64,000 nucleotides of DNA. Source: Botryotinia globosa. Lineage: Eukaryota > Ascomycota > Leotiomycetes > Helotiales > Sclerotiniaceae. Within the stretch, counting starts at the first letter, position 1. The number at the start of each line of letters is the position of its first letter. Shown here piece by piece: positions 43,959 through 57,177 of the stretch. A program made the position numbers and the translations under genes. The notes under the pieces were generated by a model, which searched no databases, was not told the origin of the DNA, and worked only from the letters and a program-made list of their open reading frames with translations. Location: the NCBI GenBank assembly GCA_014898425.1, contig RCSZ01000008.1, forward strand, positions 1,127,501 to 1,191,500. Direction: 5' to 3'.

Positions 43959-45316
43959 ATGCGTCTTCTCAATCTCATCGCGACTGTGTGTCTGAGTTCT
44001 TTTACTGCAGCTTCACGAACTCCAGATGCCTCTTCTCAACTCCGCACAAGATTTGTAAATGGCACTCATGATAAACCAATCACACCAAAAGTTTTCATTG
44101 TGGACATGGTAAGCAAAAGACCATAGTTTGAGTAGCAGTCTATTGATTCGAAATATAGTTTTCAGATGAAGGAGAAGCATGGTATGGAATTAAAGAATTT
44201 GATATTCTCGCTAGGAATATCACTGTGCCTGGTATAAGTCCACTTTTCCCCGAGGTACATTGTACACTAGACGGAGAAATTTGTCAAGTTATAACTGGAG
44301 AAGGAGGTAAGATATTGGGTTCCCATTCGATGAAGAATGTTTTCCATGGGTCTAGCTGAAAATTCCAGAAATCAATGCTGCTGTGACAATCAACTCAATT
44401 GCATATTCACCCCTCTTCGACTTGAGCCAGACCTACTTCCTCATTGCGGGTATCGCAGGTGTGTCTCCTAAGGTAGCCACTATTGGTGTAAGTATCAATG
44501 TTTATCCCGTTCAAGTATTGTGCTGATATAATCAAGGCTGTAACATTCTCCCGTTACGCTGTATCTGTAGCTCTTCAATACGAAATGGATGCCAGAGAAA
44601 TTCCTTCCAACTGGACCACTGGATATTGGCCTCAAGGATCTTATTCGCCAACAGAAACAGTAACTGAAATCTACGGTACTGAAGTTTTCGAAGTCAATGA
44701 ACCACTACGACAGATCGCCATGGATTTTGCGCGAACGGCTGTTCTGAATGACACCGCCGATGCAATGAGCTACCGAGCTCTATACGGTGCCACAGAAGCA
44801 TATGCTCTTGGCGCTCAACCACCTTCAGTTGTGGCTTGTGACACTGCAACCTCAGATGTCTACTTCACCGGAGAGCTACTCGCCGATGCTTTCGAGAATA
44901 CTACCTCGCTGTGGACCAATGGAAGCGGTATTTACTGCACCACGCAACAAGAAGATAACGCCACTCTGGAAGCTCTTCTTCGAGCCGCCACTAACAGTCT
45001 TGTCGATTTCTCCCGTATCATCATCATGCGTACCGCATCTGACTTTGATCGTCCTCATGCCAATCAAACTATTTTGGATAATCTTTTCGATCAAAACCAA
45101 GGCTATGACCCATCTATTAAGAACATCTATTTGGCTGGCATCAAGGTGGTTGAAGGCATTGTGAATGGATGGAATAGTACATTTGCTGGAGGTGTTGAAG
45201 CTACTAATTATGTGGGAGACATACTTGGTACGCTAGGTGGTGAACCAGATTTTGGACCAGGCTCAGTCTTTCCAAAAATGAAGATGAAGCAAAGGCGCGG
45301 TATGAGACGCCACTAA
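43959..45316 (+). CDS. Purine nucleoside permease (NUP) family protein
   Basis: Four exons (43959-44108, 44159-44306, 44369-44487 and 44537-45316) give about 398 aa. The start is a secretion signal (MRLLNLIATVCLSSFTAAS). The NUP family (PF06516) motifs follow: KPITPKVFIVDMFSDEGEAW at the first join, GISPLFPEVHCTLDGEICQV, INAAVTINSIAYS and YFLIAGIAGVSPKVATIG. Then comes VTFSRYAVSVALQYEMDARE, CDTATSDVYFTGELLADAF and IIIMRTASDFDRPHANQTIL. The fold is related to nucleoside phosphorylases. The Candida founder was linked to purine nucleoside uptake, so a cell-surface role in nucleoside use is possible but unproven. The tail is basic. Confidence 0.87.
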
Positions 45317-47089
45317 GCGCTTGATTAGATATTGTATGAACAAACCATGAAAAGATAATGTCCTAGTAATATAGACGTAGGCAAGGAGGTTCAACGGAGA
45401 CAAAGTTCTTCTCGGCCTGTCCGCAGCCCAATTCATCATTGCGAGCTACACTATTGGTGACGAATTCTTTTGAGTCAGTCTGCACCGGTGAACAACACCA
45501 TACGACACATGATCGACATCTAATGATCTGGACCGAACTTCCGTTACTCGAGCTCACATCAATACATTCAGATTGTGTGTAAAGTTTAACTATTGAGAAA
45601 ATCTTCGAGTTTCTGTTATCACTTGCATCAAAGCGATTTAAAGGGGGACTTTTTTCTCACATAGCTGTCCAATGAGAGCACATTCTACCTTCCAACTTCA
45701 AAAAAAGATGTATTGAGTGAGCAATTATCCCACACAATCTGAAGGGTGAAGAACAGAAGGAGAACTTTTAAAAAGGTGACTGTTGAATCCATCTGCCAAG
45801 CATTGAGTCTGCATTTTATAGGCACATAACCTCCTTATCATCTGAAAGACAGAGTTCATTGCGCAGAATTTCAATGTGGTGTCCAGATATAACATAAATA
45901 GTTCCCTTGTCTTAGAATGAAGCATATACCACTTTTCCTCACCTTCTGTGCAGAAACTAGCCCGTCACACCTGAAGGCCCCCACTAGTTCATCGAAGCAG
46001 TCTTGATGCAACCTTGATAGAGGTATGATACAGGTAATACATCAATATAAGCCGAGGCACTCGCACGACTGCGGTGACAGTAGCTACCACTGCATTATAG
46101 TAAATGAAATCACGATACACAACATCAGCGAAGAACCACGAAGGATTTCCCCAAGAACTAGTTATGCAATGCATCAACGTTTTTGTAATCCCTCCCCTTC
46201 GCAAAAACACAACAGGGAACTATACCAGGAATGATGATAATATCCCGATATATTTTGAGATGATGGAATCATTCTTCACATCCATTGTATCGACGGAGAA
46301 AATTTCCTCATCTCTCCGCCCGCTTGCTTGCATAATCGCGTTTTTAATCAAAGTCGAGCTTACAAATATATTCCACTGCGTGATGTGAAACTGTGTTTTG
46401 TGATACTCCATGATTAAATGAACATTCGAGCCGTTCGAAGCGTACTTTTCCTTGCTTTGCCACAACCGAAAAACGTCGGTTTGATGTGCAGTATGCTGTG
46501 ACGGCCGCAATGCTCAGGATTGCTCAGGATCAATATTTTCCTTGTTCTTTTTGTAAACAAGTTGTGCGGTATACCGATGAAGAGTAATCCAAGGAAACAG
46601 AACACCACCTTCCGAATATTGAAATGTTATATTTATCCAATGTAGATTTATACATTTCACCACTCCAATCCTTGTAGTATGGAATGTGCTCGGCGGGCAA
46701 GATGCATTAGTAAGCTATTTTGAAACCAATTGATTGAATGAACAAGCGATAAGGATTCAGGAACAACTTTGGTACCTGCATTAGGGTCTGGGGGCTTTCG
46801 GGGGCGAACATATTGTGATAGTTGAGAGAAAGCATGGGAACAGGGAAAATATTCGGGATCATGGCCCGGAAAATGTGCCGATGACACAAGATCTACAAAT
46901 TGATGAGCGCTTTTGATGAAAATTATATTTAGATATTTCTTGGAATTTGATCCTTCTCCACGAAAACTTGTTGACATGTGAACCGTAATACTGTCTATAA
47001 TCTATATCTATGATGATGATGGTGATGATGCGAAGTTGTGCAGAATATGTGATGTATCTTTATATAAGTAACAATATCGCGTACAAGTG
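45317..47089. other. Long intergenic region with one doubtful ORF
   Basis: No gene is convincing. A minus-strand ATG frame of 106 codons (46977-46657; includes FVDLVSSAHFPGHDPEYFPC) reads somewhat like protein but has no support from splicing or neighbours. Confidence 0.35.
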
Positions 47090-48346
47090 CTATCGTAACT
47101 CGACAGTCACAGCAGTAGGAACTGTGCATGACTTCGAACGTCCTAATATGGCATCTAGCCATGATTTGAGTTCTTCTCTAGGACCAAATTCCGCCACAAG
47201 CCGAGAGGGCTCATCCATAATTGCATGAGCAATTTCTGTAGCATTACCCAACGTGTCTTGGTTATTTGTGCAGCGAGTTTGAAAAAAGACTCCATTCATT
47301 AGTTCGGAAAAAGCCTCGATGGTCTCAGGGATTCCAAAATGTAAGAGAAGTGCGACAATGGGGAAGACAGCAAAGAAGCCTAGAATCGGGCGTTTAGAGC
47401 ACTTCCGTGGTAGCGTGAATATAATATGTGCTAGAACAAGAAGCGCACAAAGACACGACAGCACAGCTAAAGCTGGAGAAGGAAGGAAGTTTATGTATAT
47501 GGTAGAGAGTCCAAAGGTCGACACGAGAGTTAAGGTACAAGCATGACCTCCATTGCACTGTGGTAGGCATTAGTACTGTGGATGATCTTTGTGAGGAAAA
47601 AAATGAATTATGAATGCAATATAAAACTCACAAGAATTATGACAGCAGCCCATAAAAGTGCCTTGAAGATACTGTAAACCGAGAGACTAAGAATCCCCGG
47701 ACTTTGTTGCTGTGAGACCAGAAGGATAACGGTAAGGAAGCAAACTACCCAGCAGCATGTTTCTTCCAGGTGTAAAAATAGTTGATGCACGGGGGGAGCT
47801 TCATCACGGGCACTAGATGACGTGCTTAGACGCGCATAGATGGTCGTTTGACAGATGAGAAATTTGAGACCCAAACCGATAGTGATAGGGTTGTATGCCG
47901 AGGGGAGAAAGAGAACACTAGTTGAAATGGCAAAGAGAATATAAAATATTAAATTGAAGCCATAATCGGTTGGGTATTCTGGTTTCTCTGATTTGGAGTT
48001 GCTAGGGAGAACATGATGATCGGCATCATTATTTCGGGTGACAAAGTAGAGTGCTGGAGTAAGGAATGGCTGCAGGAAGTTTTAGAGTTTGAGTGATCGA
48101 AGGATAATGGGGACAAACCAGTATCCAATTCACTTCAACAAGCGATGCACAGACACTAGATGTAACGATAAAGAATGCAAGACTTGTTGATTCTGCCTCG
48201 AAATCACCTCGTCGGGCAGAAGGTATCTTCTTTCGGGAAATGAACGAATAGACTTTGATACCAGCCCAAAGCATACACCAACATAACCACTCGGAAAAGA
48301 GATTCAAAACGTGTGGGGTATCATCGAAAGCAAATGAATGAGACAT
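47090..48346 (-). CDS. Multi-pass membrane protein, unknown
   Basis: Three exons: 48346-48119, 48069-47632 and 47557-47090, all phase 0, giving about 377 aa. Start chosen at MSHSFAFDDTPHVLN; a possible 5' exon further up (MPSWKIRVVLWWFSRF) could not be joined in frame. Roughly eight hydrophobic segments are visible, for example STSLAFFIVTSSVCASLVEV, NLIFYILFAISTSVLFLPSA, WVVCFLTVILLVS and LAVLSCLCALLVLAHIIF. Two hydrophilic loops (after residue 76 and around residue 150) and a soluble C-terminal tail with Cys residues complete it. It is probably an integral membrane protein of the secretory pathway. I do not recognise the family. Confidence 0.65.
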
Positions 48347-50532
48347 TCTAGAAGGATAAAAGAGAGAGCTGATTGAGGCAAGGGTATAAGGGTTGTGGAG
48401 AAATGAATAAAACAAGGGTATTGAGCGACGTAATCAAAAAAAGAGAGTATCTATGTAGAAACGGGCAGTACCATACTAACAAAACGACTGAACCACCAGA
48501 GTACAACTCTAATTTTCCAGGAAGGCATGATGTGGTTTTATGAGGACATGCCAAGAATAGTGTCAGCCTGTCCGCAGACCCCTCGTTGAATGGGAGTCGA
48601 AGGATTCACGCGCTTGAGGGCTTAGGAGGTATATGTTTCTATAATTGGATGGTAAGCTTGCTACAAAACCAGTGTTTTTGAGTGAAAATCAAAAGACGAA
48701 GGAGATGAAGGGGATGGGGGGGGATAACATATAATTATCGTCAAAGTGCTCCAACTTTGAAGGCTATATTAATCCTACAACAGTTTTTCGAACTTGAAGT
48801 AACTTGGCGATGACCAACGAACAGACAAACAGACATGTTGGAATATTCTAGGATTCAAGGATACAACCAAAGGAAAGATAGGTATGCACGTGGTATGAAA
48901 GAAACAATACGACAAGAAACGGAAAGAAGAACAGGATTTGTGCACTTCTGTTGGTATCTCGTTGGTGGTGTCTTTGGTGTGTTGGCTAGAGATTTCAGAA
49001 GTAAAGACACCTCGATCAAAGTGAATCAGATACGTACCTAAGTACCTAGGTAGTATATGAAGATATCAAAGACCTATCTAGATACTTGGTTGGTTAGGTA
49101 GATACTCTTAAGTACGATTTAAATCGAGGGTACAACTGGCACCTCCTGGTTACGAGCACCAGTCGCGATGGCAATTGGGAGAAGCTGCTAGGGGCTTGGC
49201 AAGTGAGACATCACGTGAGAAGGCCAGCGATGAGCTATGTTTCGGTCTTCATCTCCACTACCTACTACTAATAAATCCTGTGACCGTGCGGATTATTGTA
49301 TACATTTTTAGATCATCATTCTTTACAATTCACAATTCACAATTCACAATTCACGCCGCATTCAACTGACAGAAGAGAAGAGTCGAGAAAACTCATGTAT
49401 TTTGGTACCCTCTTCCCTTGCCGATATGTGTGCAATAGCTCAGTAACATCAACCAACCTGTTCAAGCCCCCATTCTAGACCGACGTCTACCAGCCACTCA
49501 CTACAATGGAAAACCAACATCTAGTGTCGTTGGTATCATTCGAGCTTTGCAGTGAAACCCGATGATGTTGCAAAACTCATTCATTGTAGGAGTGGGGGAG
49601 ACCGATCAATTAATATGAATGGTAGGAATTGTTCATCTCGTTCACAGTGCCTTCTTACAAAGCCTCGACCCCAAAATCTCCTTCATAAACCTCTCTATCT
49701 TTCCTTTTTTTACCCTTCGTTGGAATCATTTGGTGTCCTTATCTCACACGTGGTAAATGAGTAGGAGACGAAGGAAGTGGCGTGATCCCACGACGTTTCA
49801 AGGGTTCGAACTGGTACAAATTGGTACCCATTGGAATCATTATCAAATCTTCCATGCATTTGAGTAACGAATGCTGTGCTTGCACGAGTACATACTACTC
49901 TTTTTGGTGTTTTGCATTATGATGCATTCAATACGGATTCGAAGTCGAAATACCAACAAATCATCGTGTCCATGTATAGTTCATTGTTGGCAGTGTAAAA
50001 AAAACAATTGAAATCTACTTTGGTGTTGCTATGCAAGCTGAGGTATACGATGGGCCCCTGCAGTGCAGTCATCCTTTAGCTGCGCCTTACCTCAAAGTGA
50101 GATTCTTACTTTAATTGGTAGCTTCCATTGACATGAGAGTCTTACATACCGCAATTATTCTAGAATTTCAATGTCACATTGTCAAGGGATTAAACCTGTG
50201 TTTGAGGACTAGATGTAATCTCGACATGATCAAGTCAAGGTAACCTAAGCTTGACATGGAGGCTTATGTATCTCCCAGCTTCACGGGAAGGCTGAGTGCC
50301 AATCGCTAGAAAAATGCTGGAAAACTCTATCAGTCTCGATTATTACACATATAGGACGAACAGAATCCTTCGTGATGGCCTGTTCTGAAAAATTGCTTTC
50401 AGTCATATTCATCTTGTGAATCCTGCTTTCTAATCTTTAGATCAGCCGTAATTACCTACCTGTGGCCACAGGTTCTTCCTAATATCTCACCTTCTAGATT
50501 ATCGATGAATATACAGCTCTGAGCACTTAGAT
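48347..50532. other. Long intergenic region with a 7-bp repeat
   Basis: About 2.2 kb without a supported gene. It includes the possible 5' exon of the membrane protein near 48540, an ACAATTC tandem repeat at 49325-49352 and the promoter of the Kelch gene. Confidence 0.4.
49325..49352 (+). repeat. ACAATTC tandem repeat, four copies
   Basis: Four perfect head-to-tail copies of the 7-mer ACAATTC in an intergenic region. Confidence 0.9.
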
Positions 50533-52741
50533 ATGGCGAGTTCCTTACGACTTTCGAGGCGACGACAATGTTCTAGCACGTTATTATCTTTCTGGGATGG
50601 ACAATTGACTGGCTCGATGTCTGTGATACTGGTCATTCTACTATGTTTGGTGCAGCCATCGTGGCAACAGAAAGATCCTTTGAACGACTTTTGTAGGAGA
50701 TGGGGACATCAAACGACTGTCATTGATCGACACTTACTTATTGATGGCGGAATGCTCGATTGGAATCCATTGTCGCAAAATCCAGCTAATTACTCTAGTA
50801 AGTTATTATCAGCAAAAAGACATTATTGAACCATGAACAACACAACTGATGGTACGATAGACTCTTGGCTTTTATATAATGATCTCGACACAAGTCCAGC
50901 AGGGCCAGGAATGCCTCAGTTACACGCCAATCTTTCAAAGAATGCATCGATCCCGAATGTGAGTGGAGGTGTACTTTGGGGAGATGAGGTCAACAAGAGA
51001 TTCTATCTTTTTGGCGGCGACAACTTCGGCAGTTCGCCAAGTGCACCCAACCTTTATTCATACGACCTGCTATATAATCAATGGGAAAATTTTGGTTCGC
51101 CTAACAACGGTGTTACGAGCGTTTCGTATGGCATGGGAGTTGGTATTTCCGATCTAGGGCAAGGTTATATGCTTGGTGGATGGCAAAGCAATGCTTCGAT
51201 TCCGGGATGGACTGGACCGCCTCTCGCAACAAGCGGCTTGATCAAGTATGATTATCAGAGTGGAAAATGGACAAACAATACTGGACCAGATCAGATTGGA
51301 AGAGCAGAGGGTGCCATGGTGTATCTCCCGGCGAGTCGTACCGGAATTCTCGTCTACTTTGGAGGTATACAAACGCCATACAACAATGAGACAATAATAG
51401 CATCACCAATGAACCAGATCCATATTTACGACATCCAAAGTTCCATATGGTACACTCAGAACGCAACCGGTGATATTCCTGGAGACAGGAGGAGGTTTTG
51501 CGCAGGTGCTACTTGGGCGCCTGACCAGTCATCATACAACATGTAAGTATTATATCGTCACGTTTTTCATGGCAATTTACTAATATTTTAAGATATATCT
51601 ATGGAGGTGCAGGCTTTGGAGCGAACTCTTCAGGATACGATGATCTCTATATTCTCAGTCTTCCTTCCTTCACCTGGATTAAGTGGTGGGAAAATGCTCC
51701 AAGTTCTGCGAGACCACATAATATGTTGAGCTGTAACGTGGTCAATAGAGCTCAAATGCTCATCGTGGGTGGATCGTTTCCGAAAGATCAGTCTAATTGC
51801 GATAGTTCACCTTCTTGGGGAACGCATAATGTCAATCTCAACGAACCAGCCCCAGGTCAGGCTTCATTCAATCCATGGAATACCTATCAACCGGATCTTA
51901 CCTCATACGCCGTACCTTCAGCTATAATCTCTGTCATTGGTGGATCGTACGTATTGATAGTCTGAAAGCTGAGATGAAATGCTGACAATTACATAGTCCT
52001 ACAGGTGGCGCAACCATGCAAGCTCCTGCTACTGGTTTTCAAAACGGCGATCTGAAAACATACTTTTCGCAAAAAGCATCTGCCGTGAATCGTACACCCA
52101 CTAGAGCAATTACCACTGCAACTGCTTCTTCAACATCTAACCCTTCTGGAAACAAGTTGGGCCCCGGTGCAATTGCTGGAATTGTTGTAGGGGTAGTAGT
52201 TGTGATTGTCGGTCTTCTCGTTGCAGGCTTCTGCATCTTTCGTATCCGTAAAAGTCGTGCTCACGTACCAGAAGTTTCTGCGCCTATTGTACCTGCATAT
52301 AATCCTGGCAACGCAACCAAAATGTACCCACAACGACCCGACCGTAGCTACGATCCCCAAAATCCACATATTGCACAACAGCGGAATACGTCAGCATACC
52401 AAGTACTTCCTTCGCACGCTCCTGATCCAGTCGAGCTATCCGGGACCAACTCGAGTTTAGGAAACTACACAACAGTTAATGCCGATGGTAATTCGATACA
52501 CAGTCCAAATCCAGATGGTGTACCTCCATACACCAATACCTGGCACCACCCAAATTCACCACCTCAGGATCGAAAGAGTTTTAGTCCTACATCTCAACAT
52601 AATCAATTTTCACCGGTGCCAACGGAATTGGACGGCGAAAGTGCTATATTTTCCGCATCTCCCACACCAACATATTCAACATTAGGAAGAATGACCTCGA
52701 AAAAGATAACCCCAATACACGAGACATATTATTCTTCTTGA
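50533..52741 (+). CDS. Kelch-repeat single-pass membrane protein
   Basis: Four exons (50533-50797, 50861-51542, 51593-51946 and 51997-52741), phases closing to about 681 aa. An N-terminal hydrophobic signal (SMSVILVILLCLVQPSW) leads to an extracellular Kelch-type beta-propeller with blades such as KRFYLFGGDNFG, AEGAMVYLPASRTGILVYFG and YIYGGAGFGANSSGYDDLYI. N-glycosylation sites are frequent. A Ser/Thr stalk precedes one TM helix (IAGIVVGVVVVIVGLLVAGF) with a basic stop-transfer (RIRKSR). The cytoplasmic tail of about 170 residues is rich in Pro, Ser and Asn. This arrangement is a common fungal family, thought to act at the cell surface, perhaps in wall sensing or polarity; function is inferred only from layout. 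Confidence 0.87.
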
Positions 52742-53590
52742 TAATTCGTTTCCCTATCTTCGGTCTCAGCCTTATATCACTTTTTTCTTAGCGAGCGTGT
52801 GATGGGTCTGTACATACATGAGTTTTGGCGTTTTCAAATGAGGATATGTTGAGGAGGAATGTTATTACTTACTTATTACTACGGACGCCCAATTTCACGT
52901 TCGTCTATTTTCTGGATGTTATATATCGATTTGCCAACGCGGTTGGATGGATTTAGTTGAAAGTAATAAAGCTACGACATTTTTGAGATTTTATTGTGTT
53001 CATGCTCCGTGCCTTTGTTCTCCAAGCCACATGGCAAATTGGCACCCCAAAGTTGGGTTGGTTATTTATCTACATGATTCTGCCTTACTATAATATAACT
53101 TTGATCAGCGCTAAGAATTTTTTCTTCCGATCTAGATCTAGATATGAAGGATTCTGCGCTCAAGTCAAGACCAATCCTCCACGTTTGTCACTTATGTAAT
53201 TTTCCAAGGAGTACTACATCATTCTGATCCAACGCCACGATGAAGGTTCTTGAAGATTCAAACCTGTCGTCGAACGACATGTTTTCGTTAGAATATAGTG
53301 ATATTGGGCGTTCTGTTCATGCGCGAGATTAAACCCTGTGTTGCAATGTACGGCTGATTTCCGATGTACGTAGGTAGTACTTGGTATGCAATAAGTAGTA
53401 CTACTGGAAACTGTCTTCTTTTCAAAATACCCCTCAATTCGCAACTTTTTTTCCTCTGATTTTTTTAGGAATAGGTGACTGATACTTTTGCGATGAAACT
53501 CTATTTGTGAGCATCTGTCGCCTTACTTATGCATAGCTTTAGCTTTTCGGAATCCATTCTTATATAAAATTATCGTGAAACTATTCTACA
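52742..53590. other. Intergenic promoter
   Basis: Between the Kelch and P450 genes; a TATATAAAAT-like box lies at about 53560 just before the P450 start. No other gene is seen. Confidence 0.4.
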
Positions 53591-55458
53591 ATGTCCTACA
53601 CGCTCATCGTTCTCTGCATCGTCGCTCTCGAAATACTCCGGAGACTATGCATTTCCATTCACACTGCATTCTTCACGCCGCTCTCCAAAGTTCCTGGTCC
53701 CTTGAGTCTGAAATTATGCGGCAGTATATGGCTATATCATACCTTGCGGGGAGAAACGATGAACATCGCCCCGAAACTTTTCAAAAAATATGGTGATGTT
53801 GTGAGGATTGGTAGATCTTTCTTCCCACAGTCCACAAGGTATGGGCGTTAATAATGAATAGGTCCAAACGAGATAATGGTCTCTTCCAAATCCGCCATCC
53901 AGAAAATCGTAGTCGAAGACGATTTCAGGAAAAGTCCACTCTATACTCTTACCCAGGAAGATCAACATGTGAGTAATTTGTTTACGGAAACTGATACCAG
54001 GGTTTATAAACAGAAGGTGTGCATCCCCATCCCCCGATCTTCTATCTTGATTCCATCGAGAATCCATAGTATAGAGGCTAAAGACATTTATTAGAGGAGA
54101 CCTTTGTCCGCTGGATTCTCCATCTCCTTCTTAAACGCAATGGAACCACTCATGAAATCCTGTGTTGATTTCATGGTTGAGGTATTAGAATCGAGATGTA
54201 TTACGGACATTGAGAGTGAGGATGGCAGTGCTGTAGTTGACATGTTTTCCATGCTTGGGAATCTAACAATGGACGTAATGTCTGCGACTCTCTTTGGTGG
54301 ATCATTTGGTCTTGTCGTCAATGAAGATCCACATATGAAAAACTTATTCCTCGATCGTCTACGTAGGGTATATATCGATGTCGTCCTACCATTTGTCAAA
54401 TACATCCCATTCATACCAAGCCCGGTACAGGAAATGGATCGCATGATTGATGGAATTATCAAGACGAGACGGGCGGAGATGGGAAGAGGTAGAAAAGGGT
54501 TGGAAGAAGAGAAAGCAAGAGAGAAGAAGGATTTGTTACAAATTTTCTTGGATGCGAATGAAAGTGATCCGAAGGGATTTACTGACAAACATTTAATGGA
54601 GGAAATGAGGCTATTCATGTATGCTCCCCTTTTGATCTCAGAAAAGAAAACACCTAACCTCTTGCAGGATCGCCGGCAGCGATACAACGGGCACAACTTG
54701 CACCTTTACACTTCTTCTTCTTCTCAACAATCCTTCTAAACTACAACTCTTTACACAAGAAATCCTATCTGCGTTCCCATCCAAGAACGATATAATTACC
54801 TTTGCAAATACGCAAGATTTGCCATATCTAAATGCTGCGATTAACGAGAGTATGAGACTCATGCCGATGGTCGTTTCAGGATTGCCCAGATATACTAGTG
54901 AGACGAATTGGATTGATGGGTTTGAGATCCCTGCTCATGTATGTTTTTAATCCATCCCTTCCCTCCAATTTTCTCCATGTATCTTTATTGTCCCTCAGAA
55001 CTTTGAAATGGCAATGAAAGCACAATGAGAAAGCGATAATGCTGACACATAAAATCAGGTAACAACCTACGCGTTCCCCAACATCCTTCAAGTCGACCCG
55101 CGCATCTGGCCCGACGCTGATTCATACATTCCCGAGCGCTGGCTCGAAAATTACAAAGGTGTACCTGTGGATAGAAAAGCATTTCTGCCGTTTTCGGGCG
55201 GCGTAAGGAATTGTATTGGACAGCAGTGAGACTTCCCTTTTTTTAATTCCACCTCGGAGCTTGGATCAAGAGATGAAAATACTGACGAAAAAACCAAATA
55301 GATTTGCACTTCGCGAAATCCGTCTTATTCTCGCTACAGTGATTAGAAGATTCGAATTAGATTTGATACCGGGACAAAGCCATGAATTGAAAGTTCATGC
55401 GGTGCCGTATTTTAAGGAGGGCAAGTATTTGATGGGGGTGAGGGTTAGGAAGGAGTAG
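53591..55458 (+). CDS. Cytochrome P450 monooxygenase
   Basis: Six exons (53591-53810, 53862-54016, 54095-54618, 54668-54938, 55059-55225 and 55302-55458) join in phase to about 497 aa. An N-terminal membrane anchor (SYTLIVLCIVALEILRRLC) is followed by a Pro hinge (KVPGP). Conserved features in order: the C-helix region YKQKRRPLSAGFSISFL (across a join), the I-helix oxygen-binding motif IAGSDTTGTT, the K-helix ExxR in NESMRLMP, the PERW motif, and the haem loop FLPFSGGVRNCIGQQFA with the Cys thiolate ligand. All expected residues are present, so the enzyme should be active at the ER membrane with a P450 reductase. The substrate is unknown. There is no PKS, NRPS or terpene synthase nearby, so membership of a classic secondary-metabolite cluster is not supported. 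Confidence 0.9.
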
Positions 55459-57177
55459 TGATGGAGAGAGTTGTGATGAGATGGTATGGTTCAATGAATG
55501 TGTGATTGGCTTGGAGTTTTCGGGTTTGTGTAATCGTACATAGCGTGTTGGATAATAAATTGGAATGGGATCTTGGTGAAGAGGGTATTTGGTAAGTGGC
55601 TGGAATGGTTAGTCTTTATGAGTACTTTAATTAAACGAATATCCTATTTCATATACAAGATTTATTGATTATTATCACTATCGTGGCTAGGCATTTGATA
55701 ATCAGCTCTTTCTTTATAATAATAAAATGAATATTCAAGATATAGAGAAATTCAATATAAATTCTTATATAAATTGTCTAAATATATATTATAATATTAA
55801 TAATATGTTTATTACTAATAAATAAAATATATTATTAGTAATAAATAAAATCAATATCTTTTATAATTTATTTAATATTAATTTCAATAAAAAAAGCTGA
55901 AAAAAGACTTTAAAAAGTTTTAGAGATTTCAAAATCTTTGAATATTAGAGTTTTAGAAAAGGTAAACAAAAGGGAATAAGTATAAAAGTTAGAAAAAGAA
56001 AAAAAGAAATGAATATAAAAGCTAAAAGAAAAAGAAGAAAATCAGTAGAAGTTTTAAAGAATAAATAAAAATATTAATTAAAATTTAAAGGGAAAGGAAT
56101 TTTTATTCTTTATTCTTTGTTTTTAATTTATTCTTCAATTAAGAGCTTTTACTATTATATTATGTAATACAATATATATTAAATAAATTAAAAATCATCT
56201 GATTTGAATATAAATAAATATTTTTAATTTGAAAATGATTATTTTAAATTAAAATTTAATAATTTTTTATATTCAAGAAATCCATTAAAATTCTATTAAT
56301 TAAAATAAACTTTGTATAATATAAATATTTAAATTAATTAATTTAATTTATTAAAACAAGTCTTTCAATATATATAATTAAATACCTAAGATTTTAAAGT
56401 AATTAATAAAGTGATAATTTCGTCAACTATGGATTCTGCCACCACAGGGAAACGCAGCCTGCAGTCATTGAATCTATCATCATAATCTGAGATTCAAGAG
56501 CACAGCAAATATTAAGACATCATTGTGATGAACATCATCCAGATTGAAGAGATAAAAGAACATCAAATGACCTATATTTCACATCGATACATCAAATTAA
56601 ACATTTCCACAATTCCGAATCCCAAGCTCGACGTCAGTGTTGGCAGGCATTCGAGGGAACAGTAAGACATGGTCCACACAAGTATACCTAGCTAGCTCCG
56701 TGGTATATTTTAAGGTTGCGATCGACAAAGCTTGGTATGCGTCGCCAATCGACGATCTGTGAGCAGGGCTGAGATAGACGCGTATGGTATAGCCAGATAG
56801 CGTGATCTGCACTCCGTAGCGGTCAGAATGGATGTGGTGTTGTATTCATCGTGTATGATATCATTGATATGATTGGGAATCTCATGGGTTTACTACGGGA
56901 GCGGGATGGGTGAGTTTTTCTAGACTGCATGGTCTTCGCGCGCATAGATTGAAACATGTTGTGTAGATGAGGTGGTTGGGATGGGTGATCGGAGGGCTAT
57001 GTTTGTTAGACTTGGGTGTAGACTGTGTGCTGATGTGGGTTATCTATCTAATAATATTCCTCATGTTTTAGCTAGATGTTTATGCAAAAGATTTGTTCCT
57101 TCAATTTACCATTCTTCGAATTGAGTATCAAATTATACATGTTGATTCCCATCATTACAATCATCATCTTTACAACA
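55459..57177. other. Intergenic region containing the AT-rich tract
   Basis: No gene. It contains the AT-rich tract at about 55630-56420 and ordinary unique sequence on both sides. Confidence 0.6.
55630..56420. repeat. Very AT-rich tract, probable RIP-degraded repeat
   Basis: Base composition drops sharply to mostly A and T, with runs of TTAATTAAATT-type sequence and almost no C or G, unlike the flanks. In ascomycetes such blocks are usually copies of transposons eroded by repeat-induced point mutation. No intact transposase or terminal repeat can be read, so the original element is unknown. Confidence 0.75.

Noticed and set aside
46220..46977. Minus-strand frames of about 100 codons
   Set aside because: One (46657-46977) reads somewhat like protein, but there is no start context, splice or neighbour support, so it is only mentioned in the intergenic entry.
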